50,025 nucleotides of DNA from Bog-473 sp049513455 (GCA_049513455.1 JBEKWB010000018.1:1-50025), one strand, 5' to 3'; positions 8,664 to 16,896 are shown, counted from the stretch's first letter. Translations and numbers: made by a program. The notes: generated by a model from the letters alone, not told the origin.

Positions 8664-9556
8664 TCGGCCCTCCCCGAAGAGGCGGCCAGCCCGGCCCGTC
8701 CCAGGTGCAGGGCCACGCGGAGCGGCCGGGGCCGGCAGCGCCGGGCCAGCACCTCATAGCCGGCCCCCTCGATGGCGTCGAGCGCGGCCAGCCCGCCCGC
8801 CGCGAAGCCACATACGGCGATCCGGGGTTGGAAGGGGAGCTGCCGGGCCAGGGGGACGACCGAACTCAGCAGGCGGCGCGCCCGACCCGCCTCGTAGCGC
8901 AGCACCGCACGGAGCGCCGGGCTGGTCCGGGGAGCGCGGAACTCCGCCTCGGTACAGCCGAGCGAACGGAGATCGCTCTGGGGCAGGTACACCCGATCGC
9001 CGGCGATGTCCTCGGCGACGTCCTGAATGTGCTCGACGATCTGTAAGCCGTTGCAGACGTCATCGGAGAGTGCGATGCGATCGGGGGAGCTCACCTCGAA
9101 AATCCGGAGGACGAGCTCGCCCACCGGTGCGGCCGACAGCATGCAATAGCCGATCAGATCGTCGAACGTCTGATACCGCCGGACGACCTGGTCCCGCTGG
9201 TTGGCCTCGATCAGGCGCTGAAACGGGTCCAGGGGAAGATCGAATCGCCTGATGGTCGGAGTCAACCTGGCCAGCAGCGGGTGCGTCGCCACGCCCCGGG
9301 AGGCGCGATCGAGCTCCTCCGCGAGCCAGTCCAGGAGCTCCGGCCGGTCGCCCTCCGCCTCGTCACCGATGTCGTCGGCGAGGCGGGCGAACCCGTAGAC
9401 CGCCAGCAGGTGACCCCTGACCGCGCGGGGGAGAAGGCGCAACGCCACCGGAAAATTCTCGTCGGCCGCCTGTCCCAGGACCGATTCGGTGCGGGGCAGC
9501 GCGAGGGGAGTCGTCGACGTGATTGTGCGCTCGGGCGCCGGGAGGAGTGCGTTCAT
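8660..9556 (-). CDS. hpnC: Hydroxysqualene synthase HpnC
   Basis: 298 residues, first gene of the hopanoid operon. HpnC converts presqualene diphosphate to hydroxysqualene. The N-terminal ENFPVALRLLPRAVR is the family signature, with DDIGD near residue 81 and a second Asp-rich motif HIQDVAEDIAGDRVYLP. ATG at 9556 sits about 20 nt downstream of the predicted transcription start and has no clear Shine-Dalgarno. The stop overlaps hpnD by ATGA. Confidence 0.93.
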   Translation of the reverse strand: MNALLPAPERTITSTTPLALPRTESVLGQAADENFPVALRLLPRAVRGHLLAVYGFARLADDIGDEAEGDRPELLDWLAEELDRASRGVATHPLLARLTPTIRRFDLPLDPFQRLIEANQRDQVVRRYQTFDDLIGYCMLSAAPVGELVLRIFEVSSPDRIALSDDVCNGLQIVEHIQDVAEDIAGDRVYLPQSDLRSLGCTEAEFRAPRTSPALRAVLRYEAGRARRLLSSVVPLARQLPFQPRIAVCGFAAGGLAALDAIEGAGYEVLARRCRPRPLRVALHLGRAGLAASSGRAE

Positions 9557-9564
9557 GTAGTGCG

Positions 9565-9582
9565 AATGACTAACGATTCATT
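9565..9582. promoter_or_regulatory. Operator-like inverted repeat over the hpn transcription start
   Basis: AATGA (9565-9569) and TCATT (9578-9582) are inverted arms around an 8-bp centre (CTAACGAT). The element sits between the -10 box and the hpnC start codon, covering the expected +1. The AT-rich palindrome within GC-rich DNA, next to a TetR-domain regulator gene, makes it a reasonable repressor site. Binding by the adjacent regulator is inference. Confidence 0.5.
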
Positions 9583-9583
9583 A

Positions 9584-9612
9584 TTGATATATGTGGGCCA
9601 GGTCGGTGTCAA
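9584..9612 (-). promoter_or_regulatory. Consensus sigma-70-type promoter of the hopanoid operon
   Basis: On the minus strand TTGACA (9612-9607), a 17-nt spacer, then TATCAA (9589-9584). This is the best -35/-10 pair in the window and is positioned to start transcription around 9577, giving a leader of about 20 nt before hpnC. Confidence 0.7.
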
Positions 9613-9737
9613 TGAAATACCGCGTCTGCAGTGAAGCTAGTGCCATCCGCGGGAGTCGCGCTCAAGCGAACGATTGATTGCGCTCGTCTCTCTCCGCGCG
9701 AGCGACCGTAGTCGGACCCGACGATCGGCGCGCGGAT

Positions 9738-10535
9738 TTAGAGAGCGTCGAGTCCGAGCGCGTCCACAAGGTGTTCGGTCATGGCGGCACGCACGACCAG
9801 TCGACCGCGCCCGTCGTCCCGCTCGCACGAACGTTCGCTCGGACGCAGGTGCGGCTCGAGTCGCGTGGCGACGGTGTGCATGACCTCAGCCGTCACACCG
9901 CTGAGGTCGTTCGAGCATCGCCGGGCCCGAAAGGCCGACTCCAGCAACAACGGCACGAACGGCTCCAGCAGTTCTGTCACCATGGCCGTCGCCCTCCGAC
10001 CGCTCAGCCGAAAGGGCAGACGGTCGAGCTCGGCCCCCAGTACGTCGCCCACCGACCGCACGGCGGCCACGAAGATCGCGTCCTTCGTCTCGAAGTGGCG
10101 GTAGAACGATCCGATCGCGATGCCTGCCTCCTCGCAGATGTCCGCGATGGTGACGCCCGCATAGCCCTCGCGGGCAAACGAACCACGCGCCGCGGCCACA
10201 AGGCGAGCCGGAGGCTCCGAGAGGGCGGCGTCCTCGAAGTGGGCGGCCAGGACCTGGTCCCACATCTGGGGCCGGAATGCCTCCTCCCCCTCATCGGGCA
10301 GGAGATCGGGAAGGACCTCGGCGACGGAGGCAAGCGACATGTGCCGCTCCTGGCGCAGGAGGCGGATCATCGCCAGAACCTCGACGTGGCGGTCGTCGTA
10401 GAGGTACCGGTTCGCCGCCACGACCTCGGGGTCGGGGAGTAGCCCGAGGCGACGGTAGTAATGAATGGTGGGAACGGGCACTCCCGTCCGCTCGGCCAAT
10501 TCCGAAATGGTGAAGGGGCTGTGCAGGTGGCGCAC
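9738..10535 (-). CDS. MerR-TetR fusion transcriptional regulator
   Basis: 265 residues from GTG 10535. Residues 6-77 form a MerR winged helix (FTISELAERTGVPVPTIHYY, then RRLGLLPDP.....RYLYDDRHVEVL). Residues 109-155 form a TetR helix-turn-helix (AARGSFAREGYAGVTIADIC, then GIAIGSFYRHFETKDAIF), and the rest is a TetR-like ligand-binding helical domain. Two complete DNA-binding domains from unrelated families in one chain is unusual. The gene lies 181 bp upstream of hpnC on the same strand, so it may regulate the hopanoid operon, itself, or the divergent degV. The start is uncertain: the frame stays open to 10634, but that part has no protein-like character and overlaps degV. Confidence 0.8.
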   Translation of the reverse strand: MRHLHSPFTISELAERTGVPVPTIHYYRRLGLLPDPEVVAANRYLYDDRHVEVLAMIRLLRQERHMSLASVAEVLPDLLPDEGEEAFRPQMWDQVLAAHFEDAALSEPPARLVAAARGSFAREGYAGVTIADICEEAGIAIGSFYRHFETKDAIFVAAVRSVGDVLGAELDRLPFRLSGRRATAMVTELLEPFVPLLLESAFRARRCSNDLSGVTAEVMHTVATRLEPHLRPSERSCERDDGRGRLVVRAAMTEHLVDALGLDAL

Positions 10536-10553
10536 GGAACGGCGGCCGCTGGC

Positions 10554-10567
10554 TATATTCCTTTGTC
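10554..10567 (+). promoter_or_regulatory. Leaderless-type -10 element for degV
   Basis: TATATT at 10554-10559 lies 8 nt before the GTG start at 10568, with no Shine-Dalgarno, which fits a leaderless transcript. The same 33-bp gap also has to serve the divergent MerR-TetR gene. Confidence 0.5.
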
Positions 10568-11383
10568 GTGCCCTCGGTGATGCTTGTGACTGATTCCAGC
10601 GCGTGCCTGCCACCAGGTCTCCTCGGCCAGACAAATCTTCGTGTGATTCCTATCGCAATTCTGATCGGCGACGACGAATTGGCAGATGGTGCGGAGCAGG
10701 CGTCAAGGGTCTACCGCTCCCTCGCCGAAGAGGCGCCGACCAAGTCGGCGCCACCCTCTCTGCGGGACTATCTCGACGCCGTCGAAAGTGGCGACTTCGA
10801 CGAGGCGTTGATCCTGACGCCGGCTGCGGAATTCACCGTCATGTACCGCAACGCACGCCTCGCCGCCACCATGTCGCGGCGCCACGTGGAGGTCGTGGAC
10901 ACCCGGACGGCCGCGGCCGGGCAGGGGCTCATCACGTCGGTCGCCGCCGAGGCCCTCCTTGCCGGGGCGTCGGCCGCGGAGGCCGCCGAGCTGACCCAGA
11001 GTGCGGCCCGGCGTACCGAACTGGTCGCGATGCTGCCCGATCTCACGTCGATCGAGCGCAGCGGTCACGTTCCCGCGACCGCGCTCGGGAGGACGACGTC
11101 GCAACGGGCCCGACCGCTCTTCCGCTTCAGCGCAGGATCCATCGATCCGCTCAGCGGGGCCGGCACCGATACCGACCCCTCCTCGGTGCTACGGGCGGCG
11201 TGGGAGGGATCCGGAGGACCGGGCGCAGCGCGGACCCTGTTCTTCCATGCCGCCCATCACGCCGGAGCACAGCGCTTCCGCCGCTTCCTCGGCCGAAACG
11301 ATCCGATCGTCGAATTCAGCCCGGCGATGACGGTGCACACCGGAATCGGCTGCGTCGGTGTGGCGTGGATGCGCGCGGGGTGA
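10568..11383 (+). CDS. DegV family fatty-acid-binding protein
   Basis: 271 residues, GTG start. Opens with VMLVTDSSACLPP and contains TSAPPSL-like KSAPPSLRDY, both signatures of the DegV fold; DTRTAAAGQGL at about 112-122 matches the family's central motif. DegV/FakB proteins bind a fatty acid and, in Firmicutes, present it to the kinase FakA. No FakA-like gene is visible nearby, so the partner is unknown. Divergent from the MerR-TetR regulator. Confidence 0.85.
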   Translation: MPSVMLVTDSSACLPPGLLGQTNLRVIPIAILIGDDELADGAEQASRVYRSLAEEAPTKSAPPSLRDYLDAVESGDFDEALILTPAAEFTVMYRNARLAATMSRRHVEVVDTRTAAAGQGLITSVAAEALLAGASAAEAAELTQSAARRTELVAMLPDLTSIERSGHVPATALGRTTSQRARPLFRFSAGSIDPLSGAGTDTDPSSVLRAAWEGSGGPGAARTLFFHAAHHAGAQRFRRFLGRNDPIVEFSPAMTVHTGIGCVGVAWMRAG

Positions 11384-11539
11384 CCACTCCCGACACGCCC
11401 TCCCCGCAACCGCAACCACACCCCGCAGAAGGTCGACGCTTCCGGCGAAGCCACCGCAGTATCGTGCGGCGTCGTATTCTCGGCGGCAGAGCGGGCGGAG
11501 TCCGATCTTTGTAGCGGCGCACCGACGGGAGGCAGAGCA

Positions 11540-12316
11540 ATGGCGACACGTACCACCCGATCCTCAGCGGGTCATGGTCTCTTCCGCAAAGCGGCCCTCG
11601 CTGCTGTCGTCGTAATGGTGGCCGCGTGCGGACTCAGCGCCTGCAGCGCCATCCGGAAGGTGAGGGACGCCGTGCACGACATACGGGGCAACAAGGCGAC
11701 CATCGACGCCTTCAGCACCAAGCTGCAGTCCGGCACGGCCACGCCCTTCGAGGCCACCTACGTCACCACGGGCAGCGCTCCGGCCACCATTGTCTATGCG
11801 GTGCAACCGCCGACGGGCGTGGCGTTCGACCTCACGCCCTCGGGCGGGACCGGTGACACGACCCCCGTGCACATTGTGGTGAACTCCTCCGGCGAGTTCG
11901 CCTGCTCCCAACCGTCCGTCACCGGGGGCGGGTCGGGCACCCAGTGGACCTGCCAGAAGTTGGGCACCGCCGATGCGGCCACGGAGAACAAGATCTTCGA
12001 CTTCTACACCCCGTCGCACTGGGTCAGCTTCCTCAGTGAGTTCGCGCTCGCCGCCGGCCTGGCCGGCGACAAGGTCTCGTCCTCGACCATGACGGTGAAC
12101 GGATTCGCCATGAACTGCGTCGACCTCGTTGCCCCCGGCGTGGCCGGGACGAGCACCATCTGCACCACCGCCCAAGACATCCTCGGCTATGTGAACGTCG
12201 CGTCCGACTCCGTCAGTTTCGAGATCGAGAAGTTCTCGACGTCACCCCCGTCGTCGCTGTTCGCATTGCCGCCCGGCGCCACCGTCACGACGACCCCGAC
12301 GACATCGTCCTCGTGA
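11540..12316 (+). CDS. Putative lipoprotein of unknown function
   Basis: 258 residues. ATG 11540 follows GGGAGGCAGAGCA. The N-terminus has basic residues, a hydrophobic stretch (AALAAVVVMVAAC) and a lipobox LSAC at residues 32-35 (an earlier cysteine at 30 is an alternative), so it is predicted to be lipid-anchored outside the membrane. The mature part is Ser/Thr-rich with paired cysteines (FACSQ, WTCQK, MNCVD, TICTT) that may form disulfides. The C-terminus is a Pro/Thr/Ser tail. No family recognised. Confidence 0.75.
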   Translation: MATRTTRSSAGHGLFRKAALAAVVVMVAACGLSACSAIRKVRDAVHDIRGNKATIDAFSTKLQSGTATPFEATYVTTGSAPATIVYAVQPPTGVAFDLTPSGGTGDTTPVHIVVNSSGEFACSQPSVTGGGSGTQWTCQKLGTADAATENKIFDFYTPSHWVSFLSEFALAAGLAGDKVSSSTMTVNGFAMNCVDLVAPGVAGTSTICTTAQDILGYVNVASDSVSFEIEKFSTSPPSSLFALPPGATVTTTPTTSSS

Positions 12317-12339
12317 ACTCGTCACCGACGCAGGGGGTG

Positions 12340-12374
12340 ACCGGCACCGGCACCGGCACCGGCACCGGCACCGC
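12340..12374. repeat. Hexanucleotide tandem repeat (ACCGGC)5
   Basis: Five perfect ACCGGC units at 12340-12369 plus a partial unit ending at 12374, in the short gap between the lipoprotein stop and the sulfurtransferase start. It would be in the 5' leader or coupled region of the sulfurtransferase. Confidence 0.9.
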
Positions 12375-12386
12375 GACTCGAGCACG

Positions 12387-13220
12387 ATGATCGCGCCCGT
12401 GGTCGACCCGGCCTGGTGGGACCGACATAAAGGTGACCCCAATGTCGCCCTGGCCGACGTGCGGTGGTACCTGGACGGCCGCTCGGGTCGCGCCGCCTAT
12501 GAAGACGGCCACCTTCCGGGAGCCGTCTTCGTCGATCTGCCGCGCTGGCTGTCCGGCGAAGGCGGGCCGTCGGTTGGCCGCCATCCTCTCCCCGATCCCG
12601 GAACGTTCGCCGAAGGGATGGCGCGGAGCGGGATCGGGGATGACACCATCGTCATCGCCTACGACGATGCCGGCGGCGTCATCGCGGCACGTCTGGTGTG
12701 GATGCTCCGCGCCACCGGCCATGAGGCCGCGCTACTCGATGGTGGCGTGACGGCCTATCGGGGACCACTCGAGAAAGGCTCCGGCTCCGCAGATCTCCGC
12801 CAGGCCGCGTTCACCGCACGACCGTGGCCGGCGGGGAAGCTCGCCGGAGCGGCGGACGCCGCCGATCGGGGGAACGTCGTCATCGACGCGCGCGATCGGG
12901 ACCGCTACCGGGGCGCGCAGGACCCCATCGACCCGCGCCCCGGACACATTCCCGGGGCCTCGAACCTTCCGTGCCGGGAGAACCTCGCCGCCGACGGCAC
13001 CTTCGTGCCCGCCGACGAGCTCCGCCGCCGGTTCGAAGAGGCCGGAGTCGTCGAGGGAAGCTCGGTGATCTCGTACTGCGGCTCCGGCGTGACCGCCTGC
13101 CACAACCTGCTCGCATTGGAGCTCGCCGGCTTTGCCCCGGGACGGCTCTACCCGGGCTCGTGGTCGCAGTACAGCCAGATGGCCGACGTCGACGTCGCCA
13201 CCGGAAGCTCGCCCGGCTAG
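12387..13220 (+). CDS. sseA: Thiosulfate / 3-mercaptopyruvate sulfurtransferase (two-domain rhodanese)
   Basis: 277 residues with the two-rhodanese-domain layout: an inactive N-terminal domain (ALADVRWYLDGRSGRAAYED, GHLPGAVFVDLP) and a catalytic C-terminal domain with active-site loop CGSGVTA, plus GHIPGASNLP. It transfers sulfane sulfur from thiosulfate or mercaptopyruvate to cyanide or a thiol acceptor. CGSGVTA is the 3-mercaptopyruvate-type loop. ATG at 12387 is preceded by the hexanucleotide array and no clear Shine-Dalgarno. Confidence 0.9.
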   Translation: MIAPVVDPAWWDRHKGDPNVALADVRWYLDGRSGRAAYEDGHLPGAVFVDLPRWLSGEGGPSVGRHPLPDPGTFAEGMARSGIGDDTIVIAYDDAGGVIAARLVWMLRATGHEAALLDGGVTAYRGPLEKGSGSADLRQAAFTARPWPAGKLAGAADAADRGNVVIDARDRDRYRGAQDPIDPRPGHIPGASNLPCRENLAADGTFVPADELRRRFEEAGVVEGSSVISYCGSGVTACHNLLALELAGFAPGRLYPGSWSQYSQMADVDVATGSSPG

Positions 13221-13237
13221 CAGTCCGCGGGAAGCGT

Positions 13238-14353
13238 TCAGCCCTCGACGGGGTGGCCGCCGACCGAGCGGCGCATGGCCGCGTGGAGACGGTTGGGCGT
13301 CACCACCCCCAGGTAGCGCGGCCCGTCGACCACGGGGATCCAGCGCACGTCGTGCTGGAGCATCTCCCCCAAGGCGGCCCGGAGGGAGGTACCGAGCGGG
13401 AGTTGGACGTCGAAGGGGACGAGGTGCTCGGCGACCGGGCCGACAGGGCCCGGCTGGAGGTCGATCCAACCGCGCAGACGCCGGTCACCGTCGACCACGA
13501 CCGCCCATCGACTGTCCGATCCGGCGACGGCGGCCCGGGCATCGAGCATCGACAGTCCCGGGTCGACCTCGGGCGGTTGGAACAGATCGTCGGGCTCAAT
13601 GTGCATGACCGCCAAGCGCCGTACCCCTCGATCCGCCCCGACGAAATCGGCCACGAATCCCGTGGCCGGCCGGCCGAGCACCTCGGCCGGGGTGTCGTAC
13701 TGCTCGAGGACACCGCCCTTGGAAAGCACGGCGATCCGATCGCCGAGGGTTGCGGCTTCCTCGATGTCGTGGGTCACGAAGACGATGGTCTTCTTGAGCT
13801 CGGCCTGCAGGTCGATGAACTGTTGCTGAAGGCGCTGACGGGTGACCGGGTCGACGGCACCGAAGGGTTCGTCCATCAGCAGGACCGGCGGGTCCCCCGC
13901 GAGTGCCCGCGCCACCCCCACCCGTTGGCGCTCGCCACCGGACAGCTCGTGGGGGAAACGACGTGCGTACTGTCCGGGGTCGAGACCGACCAGGTCGAGC
14001 AGCTCGTGCACCCGGGCCTCGACCCGGGCCTTGTCCCACCCGAGGAGGCGGGGCACCGTCGCGACGTTGTCGGCCACGCGCCGGTGCGGGAACAAACCAC
14101 CCTGCTGGATCACGTAGCCGATCCCACGCCGCAGCTCCACCGGGTCCATCTTCAGGACATCGGTCCCATCGATCAAGATCCGGCCACTCGATGGCTCAAT
14201 GAGCCGATTGATCATCCGCAGGGTGGTCGTCTTGCCACACCCCGAAGGGCCGACCAGAACGCAGAGCTCTCCGTCGGGCACGGTGAAGCTCAATTCGGCG
14301 ACGGCGACGGTGTCGTCGGCATAGCGTTTCTCGACCCGTTCGAGCGAGATCAT
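13238..14353 (-). CDS. opuCA: Glycine betaine/choline-type ABC transporter ATP-binding protein (OpuCA-like)
   Basis: 371 residues from ATG 14353; the frame continues to 14386 but a TACGCT -10 seven bases upstream favours 14353. Walker A GPSGCGKTT at 35-43, signature LSGGERQR, and Walker B LLMDEPFGAVDP are intact. After about residue 240 the chain continues with a CBS-domain-like pair, as in OpuCA, where it senses ionic strength. It energises the two divergent permeases for uptake of compatible solutes. Confidence 0.88.
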   Translation of the reverse strand: MISLERVEKRYADDTVAVAELSFTVPDGELCVLVGPSGCGKTTTLRMINRLIEPSSGRILIDGTDVLKMDPVELRRGIGYVIQQGGLFPHRRVADNVATVPRLLGWDKARVEARVHELLDLVGLDPGQYARRFPHELSGGERQRVGVARALAGDPPVLLMDEPFGAVDPVTRQRLQQQFIDLQAELKKTIVFVTHDIEEAATLGDRIAVLSKGGVLEQYDTPAEVLGRPATGFVADFVGADRGVRRLAVMHIEPDDLFQPPEVDPGLSMLDARAAVAGSDSRWAVVVDGDRRLRGWIDLQPGPVGPVAEHLVPFDVQLPLGTSLRAALGEMLQHDVRWIPVVDGPRYLGVVTPNRLHAAMRRSVGGHPVEG

Positions 14354-14366
14354 CCGTGCCAGCGTA
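14354..14366 (-). promoter_or_regulatory. Leaderless-type -10 element for opuCA
   Basis: TACGCT on the minus strand (14366-14361), seven bases before the ATG at 14353, without a Shine-Dalgarno. Confidence 0.45.
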
Positions 14367-14382
14367 ATCACCACCATGAGAG

Positions 14383-14401
14383 GCACCCTTCCGCAGGGTG
14401 C
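14383..14401. promoter_or_regulatory. Inverted repeat between divergent opu promoters
   Basis: Perfect 7-bp arms GCACCCT (14383-14389) and AGGGTGC (14395-14401) separated by 5 bp, nearly centred in the 80-bp gap and covering both -35 regions. It could be an operator controlling both directions; hairpin function is also possible. Confidence 0.45.
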
Positions 14402-14421
14402 GGGGACGTCCGAGACGCCGG

Positions 14422-14433
14422 TAACGTCGTGTC
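14422..14433 (+). promoter_or_regulatory. Leaderless-type -10 element for the first Opu permease
   Basis: TAACGT (14422-14427) exactly 6 nt before GTG 14434, with no Shine-Dalgarno. Confidence 0.5.
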
Positions 14434-15117
14434 GTGCCGCTCGGGACCAACCCGTTCTTCCGGTGGAGCTACGTCACCAGCCAGTGGGGCCAGATTCAGG
14501 GCGATCTGCTGCAGCACATAAAGCTCAGCCTGATCGCCGTGGCCATAGGGACCGCCATCTCCATCCCGCTGTCCATTCTGGCGTGGCGCTTCCGGCTGGT
14601 GCGGACACCGGTGTTCGCGGTGGCCAGCACCCTCTACATCATCCCGTCCCTGGCCCTCTTCGTCTTTCTCGGGCCTCTCACCGGGTTCGTGGCGTCCTAC
14701 GAAACGGCCGAGATCGCGCTGGTCGGCTACACCTTGCTCATCCTCATCTGGAACACGGTGGCCGGCCTCGAAGCCGTCCCGGCTGACGCCCGGGAGGCGG
14801 CGATCGCTCTCGGCTACTCGCCGATCGCGGCACTCGTCCGGGTCGATCTGCCCCTGGCCCTGCCCTACGTCTTCGCCGGGCTGCGTGTGGCCATGGCGAC
14901 CGTCATCGGGCTGGTCACCGTGACCGCGCTCATCGGACTCGGTGGCCTCGGGCAGCAGATCACCTACGGCTTCACCATCGGCTACAACACGCCGATCATC
15001 GTCGGACTCGTCTTCTCCATCGCCCTGGCGGCGGTGTTCGACCTCCTCCTCGTCGGCGCCCAACGCCTGGCAGTGCCGTGGTCCCGTTCCCGGAAACCGG
15101 CCAAGGGAGAGACCTGA
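14434..15117 (+). CDS. opuCB: Glycine betaine/choline-type ABC permease (OpuCB/ProW-like)
   Basis: 227 residues, GTG start. Integral membrane protein with about five to six hydrophobic segments and the permease EAA loop (EAVPADAREAAIALGYSPIA), which docks on the ATPase. TVTALIGLGGLGQQITYGF is the conserved C-terminal segment of this family. The stop is one base before the ATG of the second permease, so the two are co-translated. Confidence 0.9.
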   Translation: MPLGTNPFFRWSYVTSQWGQIQGDLLQHIKLSLIAVAIGTAISIPLSILAWRFRLVRTPVFAVASTLYIIPSLALFVFLGPLTGFVASYETAEIALVGYTLLILIWNTVAGLEAVPADAREAAIALGYSPIAALVRVDLPLALPYVFAGLRVAMATVIGLVTVTALIGLGGLGQQITYGFTIGYNTPIIVGLVFSIALAAVFDLLLVGAQRLAVPWSRSRKPAKGET

Positions 15118-15118
15118 C

Positions 15119-15838
15119 ATGCACTTCCTGGCGCAGGTGTTCGACTGGTTCACCACGTCGGCGAACTGGAGCGGTTCTCAGGGGATCCCCCAACTGTTCT
15201 GGCATCAGCTCGAGCTCTCGGCGACCGTGGTGGCGACCGCCCTGGCCCTGGGGGGTGGACTCGGGGTCGTCCTCGGCCATACGGGCCGGGGCGGACTGGT
15301 GGCGGTCAATGCCGCCAACGCCTTCCGGGCCGTGCCCACCCTGGCCCTCCTCACCCTGCTGGCGATTCAGCCGGCGATCTCGCTCAAGTGGAACGGATTC
15401 CTCGCGTCCTGGTTGGCCCTCACCGCGCTCGCCATCCCCCCCATCCTCACCAACACCTACGTCGGGATGCGGGAGGTCGACGCCGATGTGCGCGACGCGG
15501 CCAAGGCGATGGGACTCACCGGCACGCAGATGTTGCTGCGGGTGGAGGCACCCCTGGCCGCCCCGTTCGTGATGGCGGGGGTCCGGACCGCGGCCATCGA
15601 AGTGGTGGCGACCTCCACGCTGGCGGCCTATGTGAGCTTTAGCGACCTGGGTACCTACGTGATCAGCGGTCTCAACACCAACAACACGGTGGTGGCATTC
15701 AGCGGTGCCATTCTGGTGGCCGTCATGGCCGGCATGGTCGCCGGCGTTCTCGGCCTCCTCACCCGGGCGGTCACACCGCTCCCCCTGCGACGTCGCGTCC
15801 GCTCGCGGCTCCTCAGTACCCGGCCCGGCTTCGCCTGA
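15119..15838 (+). CDS. opuCD: Glycine betaine/choline-type ABC permease, second subunit (OpuCD-like)
   Basis: 239 residues. ATG 15119 follows AAGGGAGAGACCTGAC, a good Shine-Dalgarno inside the end of opuCB. Multi-spanning protein with EAA loop (REVDADVRDAAKAMGLTGTQ) and the typical TLAAYVSFSDLGTYVISGL segment. It probably forms a heterodimer with the preceding permease. Confidence 0.9.
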   Translation: MHFLAQVFDWFTTSANWSGSQGIPQLFWHQLELSATVVATALALGGGLGVVLGHTGRGGLVAVNAANAFRAVPTLALLTLLAIQPAISLKWNGFLASWLALTALAIPPILTNTYVGMREVDADVRDAAKAMGLTGTQMLLRVEAPLAAPFVMAGVRTAAIEVVATSTLAAYVSFSDLGTYVISGLNTNNTVVAFSGAILVAVMAGMVAGVLGLLTRAVTPLPLRRRVRSRLLSTRPGFA

Positions 15839-15857
15839 GACTCCCAACTTCCCTTAA

Positions 15858-15886
15858 TTGACAAACCCGATGGGATAGGTCAATAT
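15858..15886 (+). promoter_or_regulatory. Possible internal promoter for the solute-binding protein
   Basis: TTGACA (15858-15863), 17-nt spacer, then CAATAT (15881-15886), about 90 nt before the binding-protein ATG. It would let the binding protein be made in excess over the permeases, as is common for such systems. Confidence 0.5.
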
Positions 15887-15978
15887 TTCGGGAACTCGAC
15901 GATTGTGTGACAGATCAGCGGCGTCACGCCGAGGGGAATGTGGTTCGGCCCCCTCTCTACTGGAAAAGGTAATGGTCC

Positions 15979-16896
15979 ATGCGATTCAAGCGCTCCCTCC
16001 TGCTCGGCGCGGTCGGCTCCCTGGCTCTCGCCACCGCTTTGCCCGCTTTCGCCGCCTTCGCCTCGGTCCGCGCCTCGAGCGCGAAGCCCGCCATCATCAT
16101 CGGCTCGACGAACTTCGAGGAACAGGCCATCGTCTCCAACATCTGGTCCGACGTCCTGACCAAAGCCGGCTACACGGTGACCGTGGAGCCCAGCCTGGGC
16201 ACCCGGGCCATTGTCGTCCCTGCCATTGAGAAGGGGCAGATCAATCTCGAGCCGGACTACGCGGCGTCGTTGCTCGACTTCCTCAACAACGGGAACACGC
16301 CGGCGGCCGGGAACAACATCGCCACCGCCATACCCGCCGACCAGAAGGCGCTGGCGTCGTTCGGGGTGACGGTGCTGCCCGCCTCGAAGGCGTTGGACAC
16401 CAACGTGTTCGCCGTCACCAAGGCCACCGCCAGCAAGTACCACTTGACCACCATCTCCAGCCTCAAGCCCTACGCGAAGAAGCTCACACTCGGCGGACCG
16501 CCGGAATGCCCGACGAACGCAGGGTGTGAGCTCGGCCTCAAGAAGGTCTACGGCCTCACCTTCGCCGGATTCAAGAGCCTCGACGAGGCCGGCCCGCTGA
16601 GCGTCGCCGCCCTCAAGAACGGCGAAGTCCAGGTGGTCGAATTGTTCTCCAGCGACGGCAATGTGGTCTCGAACAACTTCGTCGCCCTGACCGACAACAA
16701 GCACCTCGAAGGGGCCGACTACATCGTCCCCGTCATCCGCACGTCGGTGGACACCCCGGGCGTGGCCAAAATTCTGAACGCCATCGACGCCAAGCTGACG
16801 ACGGTGGCCATCTCGAAGCTCAACCTGGACGTCACCGCCAAGCAGGAGCAGCCGCCGGCGGTCGCCCAGGCGTGGGTGACGTCGGTCGGAGGCTGA
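15979..16896 (+). CDS. opuCC: Glycine betaine/choline-type substrate-binding protein (OpuCC/ProX-like)
   Basis: 305 residues. ATG is preceded by GGAAAAGG. A Sec signal peptide (basic start, LLLGAVGSLALATALPAFAAFA) lacks a lipobox cysteine, so it may be secreted or retained by its uncleaved signal. The mature protein begins with IIIGSTNFEEQAIVSNIW, typical of the OpuAC/ProX family. Contains one Cys pair (PPECPTNAGCELG). The last codons lie inside a 17-bp tandem repeat whose second unit supplies the stop codon. Confidence 0.9.
   Translation: MRFKRSLLLGAVGSLALATALPAFAAFASVRASSAKPAIIIGSTNFEEQAIVSNIWSDVLTKAGYTVTVEPSLGTRAIVVPAIEKGQINLEPDYAASLLDFLNNGNTPAAGNNIATAIPADQKALASFGVTVLPASKALDTNVFAVTKATASKYHLTTISSLKPYAKKLTLGGPPECPTNAGCELGLKKVYGLTFAGFKSLDEAGPLSVAALKNGEVQVVELFSSDGNVVSNNFVALTDNKHLEGADYIVPVIRTSVDTPGVAKILNAIDAKLTTVAISKLNLDVTAKQEQPPAVAQAWVTSVGG

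Noticed and set aside
12824..14521. 565-codon open frame on the plus strand
   Set aside because: Runs over the end of sseA and antisense to the Opu ATPase, whose motifs are intact; shadow frame.
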